Counted from the first letter of the stretch, positions 43,523 to 52,032 are shown. The stretch: 64,000 bases of DNA from QHVT01 sp036389275 (GCA_036389275.1 DASVQE010000107.1:1-64000), one strand, 5' to 3'. The notes: generated from the sequence alone by a model not told the origin. Numbers and translations: made by a program.

Positions 43523-43542
43523 GGCGGGCCCGGGCGCCCGCC
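43523..43542. terminator. GC-rich hairpin between convergent genes
   Basis: GGCGGGC and GCCCGCC form a 7-bp stem with a 6-base loop, 36 bases past the PHA-system gene and 12 bases before the end of the convergent small gene. No T-run follows on either side, so termination efficiency is doubtful. Confidence 0.35.
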
Positions 43543-43553
43543 GCTTCACGGGG

Positions 43554-43769
43554 TTAGTTGACGTGGAAGATTTTCTTCAGCGCGTCAACGTTCGGATCGA
43601 CGAACAGGCGGCCATCGACTTCGACGGCGGGATCGGACCCGAGGTGGTGCGTGTATGCCCGGTACTCATCGGTCCCGGCCAGTTCGTGCTCGACGCGGAA
43701 CTGTCGGAGGAATCCGGCTACCAGGCTCGTCTTATGACGTTTACTTCCGGGGAAGAACCTTACGGTCAT
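43554..43769 (-). CDS. Small thioredoxin-fold-like protein lacking active-site cysteines
   Basis: The 71-residue protein reads like a glutaredoxin: strand VRFF, loop PGSKRH where CxxC would be, helix TSLVAGFLRQFRV, strand EHELAG, then DPAVEVDGRLF resembling the cis-Pro loop and strand, and a final helix NVDALKKIF. It has no cysteine at all. It may be a binding rather than a redox protein. The ATG at 43769 has a very strong SD (GGGAGGGGAGG); an in-frame GTG 18 bases upstream overlaps that SD and was rejected. The spacer 43770-43866 shows nothing else. Confidence 0.65.
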   Translation of the reverse strand: MTVRFFPGSKRHKTSLVAGFLRQFRVEHELAGTDEYRAYTHHLGSDPAVEVDGRLFVDPNVDALKKIFHVN

Positions 43770-43866
43770 CGCCTCCCCTCCCTTCACATTACATTCCTTT
43801 GCAGGATGCGATTGCGAACCTTAGGCCCGTTTTGCGTCGCTGTCAAATTCGTATCAAATAACCGGA

Positions 43867-45717
43867 TCAAGCGGGCACAGCTTCCCGGTACTGGATTTCG
43901 TACAACTTTCGGTACAGCCCGGCGGTCTGCATGAGCTCCTCATGCGTGCCGCGCTCGCGGATCTCGCCGTGATGGAAGACGAGGATCGTGTCCGCTGACC
44001 GAATGGTGGAAAGACGGTGGGCGATCACGATGGAAGTGCGTCCTTCCAGCAGCGTCTGGATGGCTTCCTGGATCAGCATCTCCGTCTCCGTGTCGATCGA
44101 CGAGGTCGCTTCGTCGAGGATGAGCACGGGCGGATTGAAGGCGAGCGCGCGGGCGAACGACAGAAGCTGCTTCTCGCCTACCGACAGTCCTGCGCCGCGC
44201 TCGCGCACCGCCGACGCGTAGCCCTCGGGCAGGCGCGCGATGAAGCGCTCGGCCTGCACGCGGGCCGCCGCGGTGCGGATGCGCTCCTCGGAGATGCCGG
44301 GATCGCCGAGGGAAATGTTGTCGGCGACCGTGCCGGTGAAGAGGAAAAAGTCCTGCTGCACGATCGCGAACAGCCGCCGCAGCGACTCGGTCCTGTACTT
44401 GCGGATGTCGACTCCGTTGATGAGGATCTGCCCGCGCTGCGGCTCGTAGAAGCGCAACAGCAGCGCGGTGACGGTGGTCTTGCCGGCGCCGGTGTGGCCG
44501 ACCAGCGCGACGCGCTCGCCGCGCTCGACGCGGAACGAGACATTCTTGAGCACCCACTCCGGCTCGTTGTAAGCGAACCAGACCTCGCGCAACTCGATCG
44601 ACTCGAGATGCTCGACCTCGAGCGTGCCGTCGTCGACGATCTGCACCGGCGTGTCGATGAGTTTGAAGACGCGCTCGCTCGCGGCCATCGCCGCCTGGAG
44701 GATGTTGTACTTTTCGGAGAGGTCGGAGATCGGCTGGTAGAAGCGCTGCGAGTATTGGAAGAACGCGACGAGCGCGCCGACCGACAGCGTCCCCTGAATC
44801 ACTTTCCCGCCGCCGTACCAGACGATCAGCGCGACGCCGATGGTCTCGATCAGCTCGATGGCCGGATAGAAGACGGCGTAGTAGAAGATCGACTCGAGGT
44901 TCGCGCCGCGATGTCGCGAGTTGAGCTCCTCGAACTTCGCCGCCTCATGCTCTTCGCGATTGAAGAGCTGCACGGTGGACATGCCGGAGATGTGCTCCTG
45001 CAGGAAGGCGTTGATGGCGGCGATGCGCGCGCGCACCTGGCGATAGGTCTTGCGCGCGCCGAGGCGGAACCAGACCGAGACCAGCACGATGAACGGCGTG
45101 ATCGAGAAGAGCACGAGCGCGAGGCGCCAGTTCATCCAGAACAGCACGCCGACGATGCCGATCAGCACGAAGATGTCGCCGAAGATCGCGACGAAACCGG
45201 CGGTGAAGAGATCGTTGAGCGCGTCGACGTCGGTGGTCACGCGTGTCATCAGACGGCCGACCGGATTGCGGTCGAAGAACTGGATGTCGAGCCGCTGCAG
45301 CCGCTCGAAGATCTGCTTGCGCAGGTCGTACATGATGTACTGCCCCATGAGGTTCATCAGGAGTGCCTGCGAGTAGATGACGGAGAAGCCGAGGACGAGC
45401 GAGATCAGGTAGATGGTGGCGGCGAACTGAATGCCGGCCATCGGACTGAAGGTGAGGCCGTGCGCGGTGAGCCACTCGCCTACCCGCTGGCTCACACCCA
45501 TCCCCGTCCCGCTGCCTTTCGGCTTGATGTAGAGATCGATCGCGATGGCGGTAATGGCCGGGCCGGCGAGCTCGAAGGCCGAGGAGAGAATCACCAGCAG
45601 CACCGACACCGCCGCGCGCACGCGGTACGGACGGAGGTAGCGCAGCAGCCGCCAGGTGAGATGCGGATCGAAGGCTTTCGCCGCTTCTTCCTCATGACGC
45701 TCGATCGCGGCGGCCAT
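43867..45717 (-). CDS. ABC exporter half-transporter, second subunit
   Basis: The 616-residue protein has six transmembrane helices (about 25-340) and a C-terminal ATPase: Walker A LVGHTGAGKTT, Q-loop IVQQDFFLF, signature LSVGEKQLL, Walker B VLILDEATSSID, and switch His in IAHRLSTI. The signature is LSVGE, not LSGGQ, whereas the partner encoded just upstream has the canonical motif. This fits an asymmetric heterodimeric exporter (BmrCD/TM287-288 type). Start and partner stop overlap as TGATG. Substrates could be lipids or drugs. Confidence 0.92.
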   Translation of the reverse strand: MAAAIERHEEEAAKAFDPHLTWRLLRYLRPYRVRAAVSVLLVILSSAFELAGPAITAIAIDLYIKPKGSGTGMGVSQRVGEWLTAHGLTFSPMAGIQFAATIYLISLVLGFSVIYSQALLMNLMGQYIMYDLRKQIFERLQRLDIQFFDRNPVGRLMTRVTTDVDALNDLFTAGFVAIFGDIFVLIGIVGVLFWMNWRLALVLFSITPFIVLVSVWFRLGARKTYRQVRARIAAINAFLQEHISGMSTVQLFNREEHEAAKFEELNSRHRGANLESIFYYAVFYPAIELIETIGVALIVWYGGGKVIQGTLSVGALVAFFQYSQRFYQPISDLSEKYNILQAAMAASERVFKLIDTPVQIVDDGTLEVEHLESIELREVWFAYNEPEWVLKNVSFRVERGERVALVGHTGAGKTTVTALLLRFYEPQRGQILINGVDIRKYRTESLRRLFAIVQQDFFLFTGTVADNISLGDPGISEERIRTAAARVQAERFIARLPEGYASAVRERGAGLSVGEKQLLSFARALAFNPPVLILDEATSSIDTETEMLIQEAIQTLLEGRTSIVIAHRLSTIRSADTILVFHHGEIRERGTHEELMQTAGLYRKLYEIQYREAVPA

Positions 45718-47465
45718 CAGGCGATCTCCTCGAGCTCGGCCTCGATGGTCTGGCGCCGATAGAGGTCGGCGTAGTAGCCGCCGCGGTCGACGAGCATCTC
45801 GTGCGTGCCGCGCTCGACGATGCTGCCTTCTTCGAGGACGACGATGTGGTCGGCGTCTTTCACCGAGGAGACGCGGTGCGAGACGATCAGCACGGTCCTT
45901 CCCTTGCGGATGCTGCGCAGCGCATTCAGGATCCGCTCCTCGGTCTGCGTGTCGACGGCGCTCAGCGAGTCGTCGAGGATGAGGATGAGCGGATCGCGCA
46001 CGAGGGCACGGGCGATGGCGGTGCGCTGCTTCTGCCCGCCGGAGAGCGTGATGCCGCGCTCGCCGATGACGGTTTTCAATCCTTGCGGAAAGGCGGCAAC
46101 GTCGCCGGTGAGGCCGGCCTGATCGGCGGCGATGGCGATCTCGTCGTCGCTCGCGGCGGCGCGGCCGAAACGGATGTTCTCGGCGATGGACTCGGAGAAG
46201 AGGAAGGTCTCCTGCGGGACCATGCCGATCCATTCGCGCAGCTCGTGCATGGGAATGGTCTCGATGGGACGGCCGCCGATGAAGATCGCGCCGGGCGGCG
46301 GATCGAAGGCACGCGTGAGCAGCGCGAGCAGCGTCGACTTGCCGCTGCCGGTGCGTCCGACGATGCCGATGGTCTGGCCGTGGCGGACGGAGAGGTTGAT
46401 GTCGCGCAGGACAGGGCGGTCTTCGTAGGCGAAGGTGAGGTTGAGGATGTCTAGCGACAGTTCCTCGGTTCCTCGGTTCCTCGGTTCCTCGGAGGTGGCG
46501 AGGAACTCTTGCACCGGCTCCACTACCCAGATCTCGTGCAAACGGCGCATGGAGGCCATGCCGCGCTGGAAGAGATTGATCACCCAACCGAGGGCGATGA
46601 GCGGCCAGATCATGCGGCCGAGGTAGAACTGGAAGGCGACGAAATCGCCGAGCGTCATCGTGCCGGCGACGATCTTGCGGCCGCCGAGGAAGAAGACCAG
46701 CACGAACATGAGGCCGATCAGCACGTGCAGCGCGGGATAGAACGTGGCGGTGAGGCGGATCAGCGAGCGGTTGCGGTCGACGTACTGGCGGTTCATCCGC
46801 TTGAACGTCTCGATCTCGCTCTCCTCGCGCGTGAAGGCGCGAACGACGCGCACGCCGGCCAGGTTCTCCTGCACGCGCGCCGAGATCTCGCCGAAGTGGT
46901 CCTGCACCGCGCGCGAGCGCTGGTGAATGCGCTGGCCGAACGTCTTCACGAGACCCGCGACCACCGGCACGGCCAGCAGCGCGAGCAGCGCCATGCCGCG
47001 CTGAATGCGCAGCATCATGATGAACGCGCCGCTGACGACGAGCAGCGCAGAGACCGAGTGCATCACCGCCGGACCGACGAGCATGCGCACGTTGGCGAGA
47101 TCGTTCGTGGCGCGCGACATCAAGTCGCCGGTGCGTTGTTCCTGATAGAAGCGGAGCGGCAACTTCTGCAAGTGTTGATAGAAGTCATTCCGCATGTCGT
47201 ACTCGATCTCGCGGGAGACGCCGATGATGATGCGGCGCTGCAGGAAGAGAAACACCCCTTCGACCGCGGCGGCGCCGACGAGCATCAACCCGTAGCGGAT
47301 GAGCATTCCCTGCGTGAAGTGCCCGGCCAGCCGGTTCACGGCGCGGCCGACGATGAGCGGCTTGACCAGCGAGAAGACGGACGAGCCGACCACGCAGAGC
47401 GCGCCGAGCGCCAGCGATGCGCGGTAGCGGCGGAAGTAGGAGACGAGTCGGCGGAGTGCGGTCAT
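45717..47465 (-). CDS. ABC exporter half-transporter, first subunit
   Basis: The 582-residue protein has six transmembrane helices (about 12-310) and an ATPase with Walker A IVGRTGSGKST, MVPQETFLF, canonical signature LSGGQKQRT, Walker B LILILDDSLSAVD and SHRVSSV. In Walker B the residue after Asp is Asp, not the usual catalytic Glu, so this site may be the degenerate one of the heterodimer. The linker between the two domains contains a four-fold 8-bp repeat. ATG 47465 is preferred to an upstream TTG. The pair forms a two-gene operon. Confidence 0.92.
   Translation of the reverse strand: MTALRRLVSYFRRYRASLALGALCVVGSSVFSLVKPLIVGRAVNRLAGHFTQGMLIRYGLMLVGAAAVEGVFLFLQRRIIIGVSREIEYDMRNDFYQHLQKLPLRFYQEQRTGDLMSRATNDLANVRMLVGPAVMHSVSALLVVSGAFIMMLRIQRGMALLALLAVPVVAGLVKTFGQRIHQRSRAVQDHFGEISARVQENLAGVRVVRAFTREESEIETFKRMNRQYVDRNRSLIRLTATFYPALHVLIGLMFVLVFFLGGRKIVAGTMTLGDFVAFQFYLGRMIWPLIALGWVINLFQRGMASMRRLHEIWVVEPVQEFLATSEEPRNRGTEELSLDILNLTFAYEDRPVLRDINLSVRHGQTIGIVGRTGSGKSTLLALLTRAFDPPPGAIFIGGRPIETIPMHELREWIGMVPQETFLFSESIAENIRFGRAAASDDEIAIAADQAGLTGDVAAFPQGLKTVIGERGITLSGGQKQRTAIARALVRDPLILILDDSLSAVDTQTEERILNALRSIRKGRTVLIVSHRVSSVKDADHIVVLEEGSIVERGTHEMLVDRGGYYADLYRRQTIEAELEEIA
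46461..46492. repeat. Octanucleotide tandem repeat inside an ABC exporter gene
   Basis: Four perfect copies of TTCCTCGG lie in tandem (coding strand CCGAGGAA), encoding the linker EEPRNRGTEE between the membrane and ATPase domains. Eight is not a multiple of three, so one slip would remove the ATPase from frame. Confidence 0.9.
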
Positions 47466-47480
47466 CGGCAACGGGCGATT

Positions 47481-47867
47481 CTATTGCGAGGCGCGCACGC
47501 TCTCGTCACGAAGCGGTAATCGCTTCAGCTCCTGCAGCGTGATGCGCAGGACGGAGCCTAGCGTGAAGCCGGTCGGGAAACAGTGCGGAATGCGTACGCC
47601 AGCGCCGACGAGCTCGAGAAAATCGAGCGGCGGCTTGCGCCGGGCGAGCACGTACAGCAGCTTGCGCGGCAAGTCCTCGCGGTCGTCGACGTTCAGGTGC
47701 AGCGGCTGCAGGTAGTAGCCGAAATGCATCTCGCGCAAGGCCGGCATGCCGCCGGCGAACTCCGGCAGCGTGACGCTCATCGCCAGCGCGCCGAAGATCC
47801 AGTTCTCCTGCGCGAACTCGCCGCGCCAGTGGTCTTCTTCGTCTTCGGAGAGATGTTCGAGCCGCAT
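47481..47867 (-). CDS. Hypothetical protein at the end of an ABC transporter operon
   Basis: The 128-residue acidic protein is soluble, has no signal peptide or membrane segment, and matches no family I know. It contains a possible beta-rich core (NWIFGALAMSVTLPEF, MHFGYYLQPLHLNV). It starts one base after the stop of the 30-residue membrane peptide and has no SD of its own, so translation depends on coupling. It ends the sigma factor-ABC operon, 15 bases before the exporter pair's start. Confidence 0.65.
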   Translation of the reverse strand: MRLEHLSEDEEDHWRGEFAQENWIFGALAMSVTLPEFAGGMPALREMHFGYYLQPLHLNVDDREDLPRKLLYVLARRKPPLDFLELVGAGVRIPHCFPTGFTLGSVLRITLQELKRLPLRDESVRASQ

Positions 47868-47868
47868 G

Positions 47869-47961
47869 TCAGAGCACGTTCCAGAGAATGCGCGCAATGA
47901 GCAACAGCGCCGCGGCGACGATGATTGCGGGCGGCACCGCGCGCTGATCAGTCCGCGCCAT
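47869..47961 (-). CDS. Thirty-residue single-span membrane peptide
   Basis: This short ORF starts with an ATG that overlaps the last codons of the ABC permease gene (its start lies 11 bases inside) and stops one base before the next gene's ATG. The peptide has a polar N-terminus (MARTDQRAVPP) and a single hydrophobic stretch (about residues 11-29, including IIVAAALLLIARIL). The tight overlaps on both sides suggest it is translated and couples the permease and the 128-residue gene. It might be a small regulatory subunit of the transporter. No homologue is known to me. Confidence 0.55.
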   Translation of the reverse strand: MARTDQRAVPPAIIVAAALLLIARILWNVL

Positions 47962-48664
47962 ACGGGACCTCTCTGCGGCGGAATGCGAGACACGCGAGGA
48001 CGAGGGCGATGGCGGCGTTCGACAGGACCAGCAGCGTCCAGCCGGCGTCGAACCGCGGCGGCGCGTCGGGAAAGAGATTCGCAGTGATGACCGGCAGCGC
48101 GCGCTCGAGTCCTTCGTGCGCTTCGAGAAATCGCCCCAGCGAGCCGCGCGAGGCGCGCGTCATCGCCAGAATCCCGCCGAAGATCGAGATGCCGACCTCG
48201 ATGGCAAAATAGATGGCGACGTTGAAGTAGGCGCGCGTGAGGCTGCCGAAGAGGACGAGCATCGCGCAGATGAGCAGGCACTCGAGCGCGGTGTTGGCGA
48301 AGGCCGTGGCGGCGACGGCGATGCCGCGGCCGCCGCTCCAGAGCAGCCGGCCTACGACCTCGCAGAACAGCCCGGCCAGGCCGCCGACTAAAACCGCGGC
48401 GACGATGCCGGCGACGCGCGCGAGCAGATAGACGGCGCGGTTGATCGGCTTGACGAGAATCAACTGCAGCGTGCCGGAGGAGAACTCCGGACCGATCGCG
48501 CCGGCGCCGGCGATGACGGCCTGGAGCACCATCAGCGGCGGCCACATCGAGCCGGGGCGGTCGAAGCGCGACGCGGCCAAACCGACGATGGCGATCAGCG
48601 CGACGAACGTCTGATAGCCGAGGTGCGTGAGATGACGGCGCAGCGTTTCCTCGATGACGATCAC
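47948..48664 (-). CDS. ABC-2 type permease
   Basis: The 238-residue protein has six hydrophobic segments and the ABC-2 pattern GPEFSSGTLQLILVKPINRAVYLLARV, where a conserved cytoplasmic loop follows the second helix. The GTG start overlaps the ATPase stop (GTGA). It should pair with that ATPase as the export channel. The cargo is unknown. Its position behind a sigma factor gene suggests control by general transcription rather than a dedicated regulator. Confidence 0.88.
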   Translation of the reverse strand: MIVIEETLRRHLTHLGYQTFVALIAIVGLAASRFDRPGSMWPPLMVLQAVIAGAGAIGPEFSSGTLQLILVKPINRAVYLLARVAGIVAAVLVGGLAGLFCEVVGRLLWSGGRGIAVAATAFANTALECLLICAMLVLFGSLTRAYFNVAIYFAIEVGISIFGGILAMTRASRGSLGRFLEAHEGLERALPVITANLFPDAPPRFDAGWTLLVLSNAAIALVLACLAFRRREVPYGAD

Positions 48665-49566
48665 GCCTCACCTCGGAAGATGCCTTCGAGATCGGCGGTG
48701 TGCCTGCGCACGTCGATCACGCCGGCGCCGCTCTCGACCAGCGCCCGCACGCGCGCGGCGATGTCGGACTCCGTCTCGACGGAAGTCACGACCACGTTGC
48801 CGTTCGGCGCCGCACCGGTGATGCGCGCCACCGCGCCGGCATCGAAGCCGGGCAGCAGGGTGATGGCGACGTCGATGCGGTTGGTGTGGCGCAGCGTCTC
48901 GTGCCGGGCGATGACGCCGCCGCTGAGGAAGAGCACGCGGTCGCAGACTTTTTCGATCTCGGCGAGCTGGTGCGAGTTGAGGAGCACCGCTGCGCCGCGC
49001 GCTTTCTGCTCGGCGATGAGATCGCGCACGAGCAGCACGCCGTTCGGATCGAGTCCCGAAGTCGGCTCGTCGAGAAAGACGTAGCGCGGCTCGTGAATCA
49101 GCGCCTGGGCCATGCCGATGCGCTGCAGCATGCCGCGCGAATATTGCGAGAGCCGCTTGTCCGCTGCGCCGGCGATGTCGAGCCGCTGCAGCATCGCCTT
49201 CACGCGCGCGTCGGCACTCGCGCGCGGCACGCCGGCCAGGCGGCTCATGTAGCGGAGGAAGACGTAGCCGGTGGCGCGGCGATCGAAGTTCATCCGCTCC
49301 GGCACGAAGCCGGTCACGCGGCGCACGCGCAGGTCGTCGTTGGCGAAGCCGTCGACGGTGATCTCGCCGGCGTCGGGCTCGAGGAACGCGAGCAGGCAGG
49401 ACATGAGCGTGGTCTTGCCGGCGCCGTTCGGTCCGATGAGGCCGACCACCTCGCCCGGCGCGACGTCGAGATCGACGCCGCGGAGCACCTCGTGCGGACG
49501 GCCCTGCACGGAAAACGATTTGCGCAGTCCGCGCACCCGCACGCCGCCGGTCGTGCTCTCGGTCAT
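48661..49566 (-). CDS. ABC transporter ATP-binding protein
   Basis: The 301-residue ATPase has Walker A LIGPNGAGKTT, signature YSRGMLQRIG (R in place of the usual second G), Walker B YVFLDEPTSGLDP and LNSHQLAEIE. The C-terminal 75 residues form an accessory domain, as in CcmA/BcrA-type proteins. It overlaps the small upstream gene by ATGA and the permease by GTGA. It belongs to a different subgroup from the two permease/M1 ATPases. Confidence 0.94.
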   Translation of the reverse strand: MTESTTGGVRVRGLRKSFSVQGRPHEVLRGVDLDVAPGEVVGLIGPNGAGKTTLMSCLLAFLEPDAGEITVDGFANDDLRVRRVTGFVPERMNFDRRATGYVFLRYMSRLAGVPRASADARVKAMLQRLDIAGAADKRLSQYSRGMLQRIGMAQALIHEPRYVFLDEPTSGLDPNGVLLVRDLIAEQKARGAAVLLNSHQLAEIEKVCDRVLFLSGGVIARHETLRHTNRIDVAITLLPGFDAGAVARITGAAPNGNVVVTSVETESDIAARVRALVESGAGVIDVRRHTADLEGIFRGEA

Positions 49567-49823
49567 GCCTTGCGCGCGCGCAGCCCTTCGACGATCTCGT
49601 CGAGGCGCGCCTGATGAAAGTCGTTCACGCGCGCCTGCAGCTCCGCGTCTGCGACACCGCCGAGATCCTCGCTGTAGACCTTCTTGAGCGCGCCGCCGAG
49701 GTAGACCTTCGTCTCGATGCGCCACGCCGGCCGCTCGAAGAACTCGGTCTGGATGGTGAGCTTCTTCGCGCCGACGTCGATGGCGTCGAGGCGGCCCATG
49801 GGCGGGTTGGAGAGCCCATCCAT
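49563..49823 (-). CDS. Hypothetical protein between sigma factor and ABC genes
   Basis: The 86-residue protein is soluble. It has a possible beta-hairpin part (LDAIDVGAKKLTIQTEFFERPAWRIETKVYLGGALKK) and a helical tail (AELQARVNDFHQARLDEIVEGLRA). No family is recognised. It overlaps the sigma factor stop by one base (TGATG) and the ATPase start by four (ATGA), so all are expressed together. Confidence 0.7.
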   Translation of the reverse strand: MDGLSNPPMGRLDAIDVGAKKLTIQTEFFERPAWRIETKVYLGGALKKVYSEDLGGVADAELQARVNDFHQARLDEIVEGLRARKA

Positions 49824-50995
49824 CAGCGGTCCCGCCGCACGCTACGCCGGCACTTGGCCTCGGCGCGCGATTCGATCTGGCGGACGCGCTCGCGGGAGAG
49901 CCCGAGGATTTCGCCGATGTCGCGCAGCGTGAGCTCGTCGTCCTGCAGCACGCCGTAGCGCAGCTTGGCGATGGTCTTCTCCTCGAGCGTGAGATCGTCG
50001 ATGGCCTGTTGCACGGCGCCATGCTGGCGGATGTGGTGCAGATATGGAAGTCTTTCTTTATCGATGTCCGGACTGACGCCCTCGCGCCGATCGAGCTCGT
50101 ACCAGTAGCGCGGCCACGCTTTCGGGTTCGGGTTCGTGTAGAGCAGCAGCACGGCCAGCTCCGACTCGGTGATCTCGAGCTTGCCGCAGATTTTCTTCTT
50201 CGCGCTCTCGAGCACCGCGGTGACGTTCTCCTCGGTGCGATTGAGGAACGAGGCCAGCTCGGCGATGCTCTTCGGCAGGTTGTCGCTCACGCCGTGGCGC
50301 AGGGTCAGCACGAGGCGCTCTTTCGGCGAGAGCTCCGACATGTGCGCGAGCAGTTCCTCGCGGCGCGACTGCGTCTGCATCTCGTCCTCGGCGGACGGGA
50401 TGGTGGTCTGCTCGATCATCTCTCCGAGCTCGGTGTGCGACTCGTCGTCGAGCTCCGCGTTCAATGAATAGTTGTCGGCGTTCGCCTGTAGCAGCGTCTG
50501 CACTTCCTTCACCGTCACGCCGAGGTTCAGCGCCAGCTCGTCCGGCGTCGGGATGTGATTGCCTTCGGTGATGGCTGTGGCGATGGCCTTCTCGAGGCGG
50601 TACATCAGATTGGCGCGCTTCGGCGGCAGACGGAACGCGCCGGCCTGTTCGGAGAGCGCGTGCAGGATGGCCTGGCGGATCCACCAGACCGCGTAGGTGA
50701 TGAACTTGACGTTCTTCTCGGGGTCGTATTTTTTCGCGGCCTGAATCAGGCCGATGTTGCCTTCGTTGATCAGGTCGAGGAAGAGCACGTGCGCGTTGCG
50801 ATAGCGCTTCGCGTAGGACACTACGAACCGTAGATTCGCTTTGACCAGTTCTTCGAGCGCCGCCTTGTCGTTTTGCTGGATGCGGTACCCGAGCTCGCGC
50901 TCACGCTCGGGCGTGAGCCGCGGGACTTTCGCGATTTCCTGCAGGTACTGATTGAGGAGATCGTACGAGTCGTCGCGTTCTTCGTAACGGGCCAT
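49823..50995 (-). CDS. Sigma-70 family RNA polymerase factor with two region-4-like domains
   Basis: The 390-residue sigma factor has region 1.2 (YLQEIAKVPRLTPERERELGYRI), region 2 with the -10 helix (FVVSYAKRYRN, DLINEGNIGLIQAAKKYDPEKNVKFITYAVWWIRQAI), region 3, and then two region-4-like segments. The first is about 218-272 (LSPKERLVLTLRHGV, LNRTEENVTAVLESAKKKI), the second about 332-386 (LTLEEKTIAKLRYGV, LGLSRERVRQIESRA). Only the second has the canonical recognition helix. They are separated by about 60 residues. Class: RpoH/RpoS-like group 2-3. A TAAAAT -10 lies 14 bases upstream of the ATG (51010-51015). Confidence 0.92.
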   Translation of the reverse strand: MARYEERDDSYDLLNQYLQEIAKVPRLTPERERELGYRIQQNDKAALEELVKANLRFVVSYAKRYRNAHVLFLDLINEGNIGLIQAAKKYDPEKNVKFITYAVWWIRQAILHALSEQAGAFRLPPKRANLMYRLEKAIATAITEGNHIPTPDELALNLGVTVKEVQTLLQANADNYSLNAELDDESHTELGEMIEQTTIPSAEDEMQTQSRREELLAHMSELSPKERLVLTLRHGVSDNLPKSIAELASFLNRTEENVTAVLESAKKKICGKLEITESELAVLLLYTNPNPKAWPRYWYELDRREGVSPDIDKERLPYLHHIRQHGAVQQAIDDLTLEEKTIAKLRYGVLQDDELTLRDIGEILGLSRERVRQIESRAEAKCRRSVRRDR

Positions 50996-51009
50996 GTTGC
51001 GGGACGAGG

Positions 51010-51015
51010 ATTTTA
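51010..51015 (-). promoter_or_regulatory. -10 box (TAAAAT) of the sigma factor operon
   Basis: TAAAAT on the minus strand ends 14 bases before the sigma ATG at 50995, implying a leader of only about 8 bases and no room for a normal SD. Confidence 0.4.
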
Positions 51016-51029
51016 CACCTCGGCCCGCA

Positions 51030-51509
51030 TCAACGCCCTGCGACGTCCCTCACGTTGCGCGGATGAAAGGCGATCTCGCGGGCGATGGCGTCGGTCTCGA
51101 CGTCGACGCGCACGAGGACCGTGTCGTCATTGTCATGCGTGAGGATCATCAGGTCGACGCGGTTGCCGTCGCGCGACGGCCGCGCGTAGATGAAGCTCCA
51201 GTCGCGCGAGCGCTTCGACCAGACCTGCACGAGCGGCTTGTAGTCCGCGCCGACGTTGCTGCGCAGGATCGCGTGCAACTGTTGCGGATCGATGCGGCCG
51301 CCGCCTTCGAAGGTGACGAGCTGGAAGTCGTGCACGCCTTTCGGGCTGGCCACCCACACCGCGGCGCGCGCGAGGCCGAGGAACGGGATCCAGATGCGCC
51401 GCACTCCCGACTGCGCGTCGATGGCGCGCGCGACTTCGGCGAAGTCGGCGCGCAGCGGCGCGGCCACGGCGACGAGAGCGAGCAGTGCGACGGCGAGGCG
51501 CTTAGTCAT
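51030..51509 (-). CDS. DUF4252-type exported protein (second copy)
   Basis: The 159-residue protein has a signal peptide (MTKRLAVALLALVAVAAPLRA) and then a domain similar in length and pattern to its upstream neighbour: a helical stretch with GVRRIWIPFLGLAR, and WSKRSRDWSFIYARPSRDGNRVDLMILTHDNDDTVLVRVDV. I read both as DUF4252. Function unknown, probably periplasmic. It overlaps the upstream gene by 8 bases. It ends the ECF sigma operon. Confidence 0.7.
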   Translation of the reverse strand: MTKRLAVALLALVAVAAPLRADFAEVARAIDAQSGVRRIWIPFLGLARAAVWVASPKGVHDFQLVTFEGGGRIDPQQLHAILRSNVGADYKPLVQVWSKRSRDWSFIYARPSRDGNRVDLMILTHDNDDTVLVRVDVETDAIAREIAFHPRNVRDVAGR

Positions 51510-52032
51510 GATTGTTGTCCTTGTCGCGGGAGAAGCGAGGAATCCCGAACTCACCTTCGAGGCTGGCCAGGCGATCGATGTCGATCGGACCGACGATCTG
51601 CACGACCGTGAACTCGCGGGCGTCGGCGGAGATGATCACCAGACCGCGCACGTCTTCGCCGCCGCGCGAGTCGATGTAGATGTTCACGTTCTCCTTGGTC
51701 TTGCTGCGCACGGTGACCATCGGGTGCCACGTCGGCCCGAGCTGCGACTTGATGCGCTCGGCCAGGCGCTTGTCGTACTGGCCGTCGGAGCCGAACTCGT
51801 AGCTGCGGACGTAGATGGCTTCGAGGCCGCGGATCATCTCGCGCACGTCGGCTTCGTCTTTGTCGCGGCCGAGGAACTTGGCGGCCATCTTGAGCATCGA
51901 GGCGTCGAGGGTGATGTCGACCACTTCGTCGGCACGATCGGCGAGGTCGGGAAAGTCGAGGTTGAGGCGCTGCGCCGCGGCCGGCATGGCCGTGACGATG
52001 GTGAGGACGAGGGTGCAGAAAAACTTACGCAT
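51502..52032 (-). CDS. DUF4252 domain exported protein
   Basis: The 176-residue protein has a signal peptide (about 1-20) and the DUF4252 pattern: LDFPDLADRADEVVDITLDASML, MIRGLEAIYVRSYEF and the later beta-rich part ENVNIYIDSRGGEDVRGLVIISADAREFTVVQIVGPID. DUF4252 proteins are common behind ECF sigma factors and anti-sigma proteins. The second of two near ATGs (52032) was chosen since GGAG lies 8 bases before it. Confidence 0.83.
   Translation of the reverse strand: MRKFFCTLVLTIVTAMPAAAQRLNLDFPDLADRADEVVDITLDASMLKMAAKFLGRDKDEADVREMIRGLEAIYVRSYEFGSDGQYDKRLAERIKSQLGPTWHPMVTVRSKTKENVNIYIDSRGGEDVRGLVIISADAREFTVVQIVGPIDIDRLASLEGEFGIPRFSRDKDNNHD

Noticed and set aside
43563..43934. Plus-strand ORF of 123 codons over the small thioredoxin-fold gene
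   Set aside because: The minus-strand frame has a very strong SD and protein-like pattern; the plus frame is its shadow and has none.
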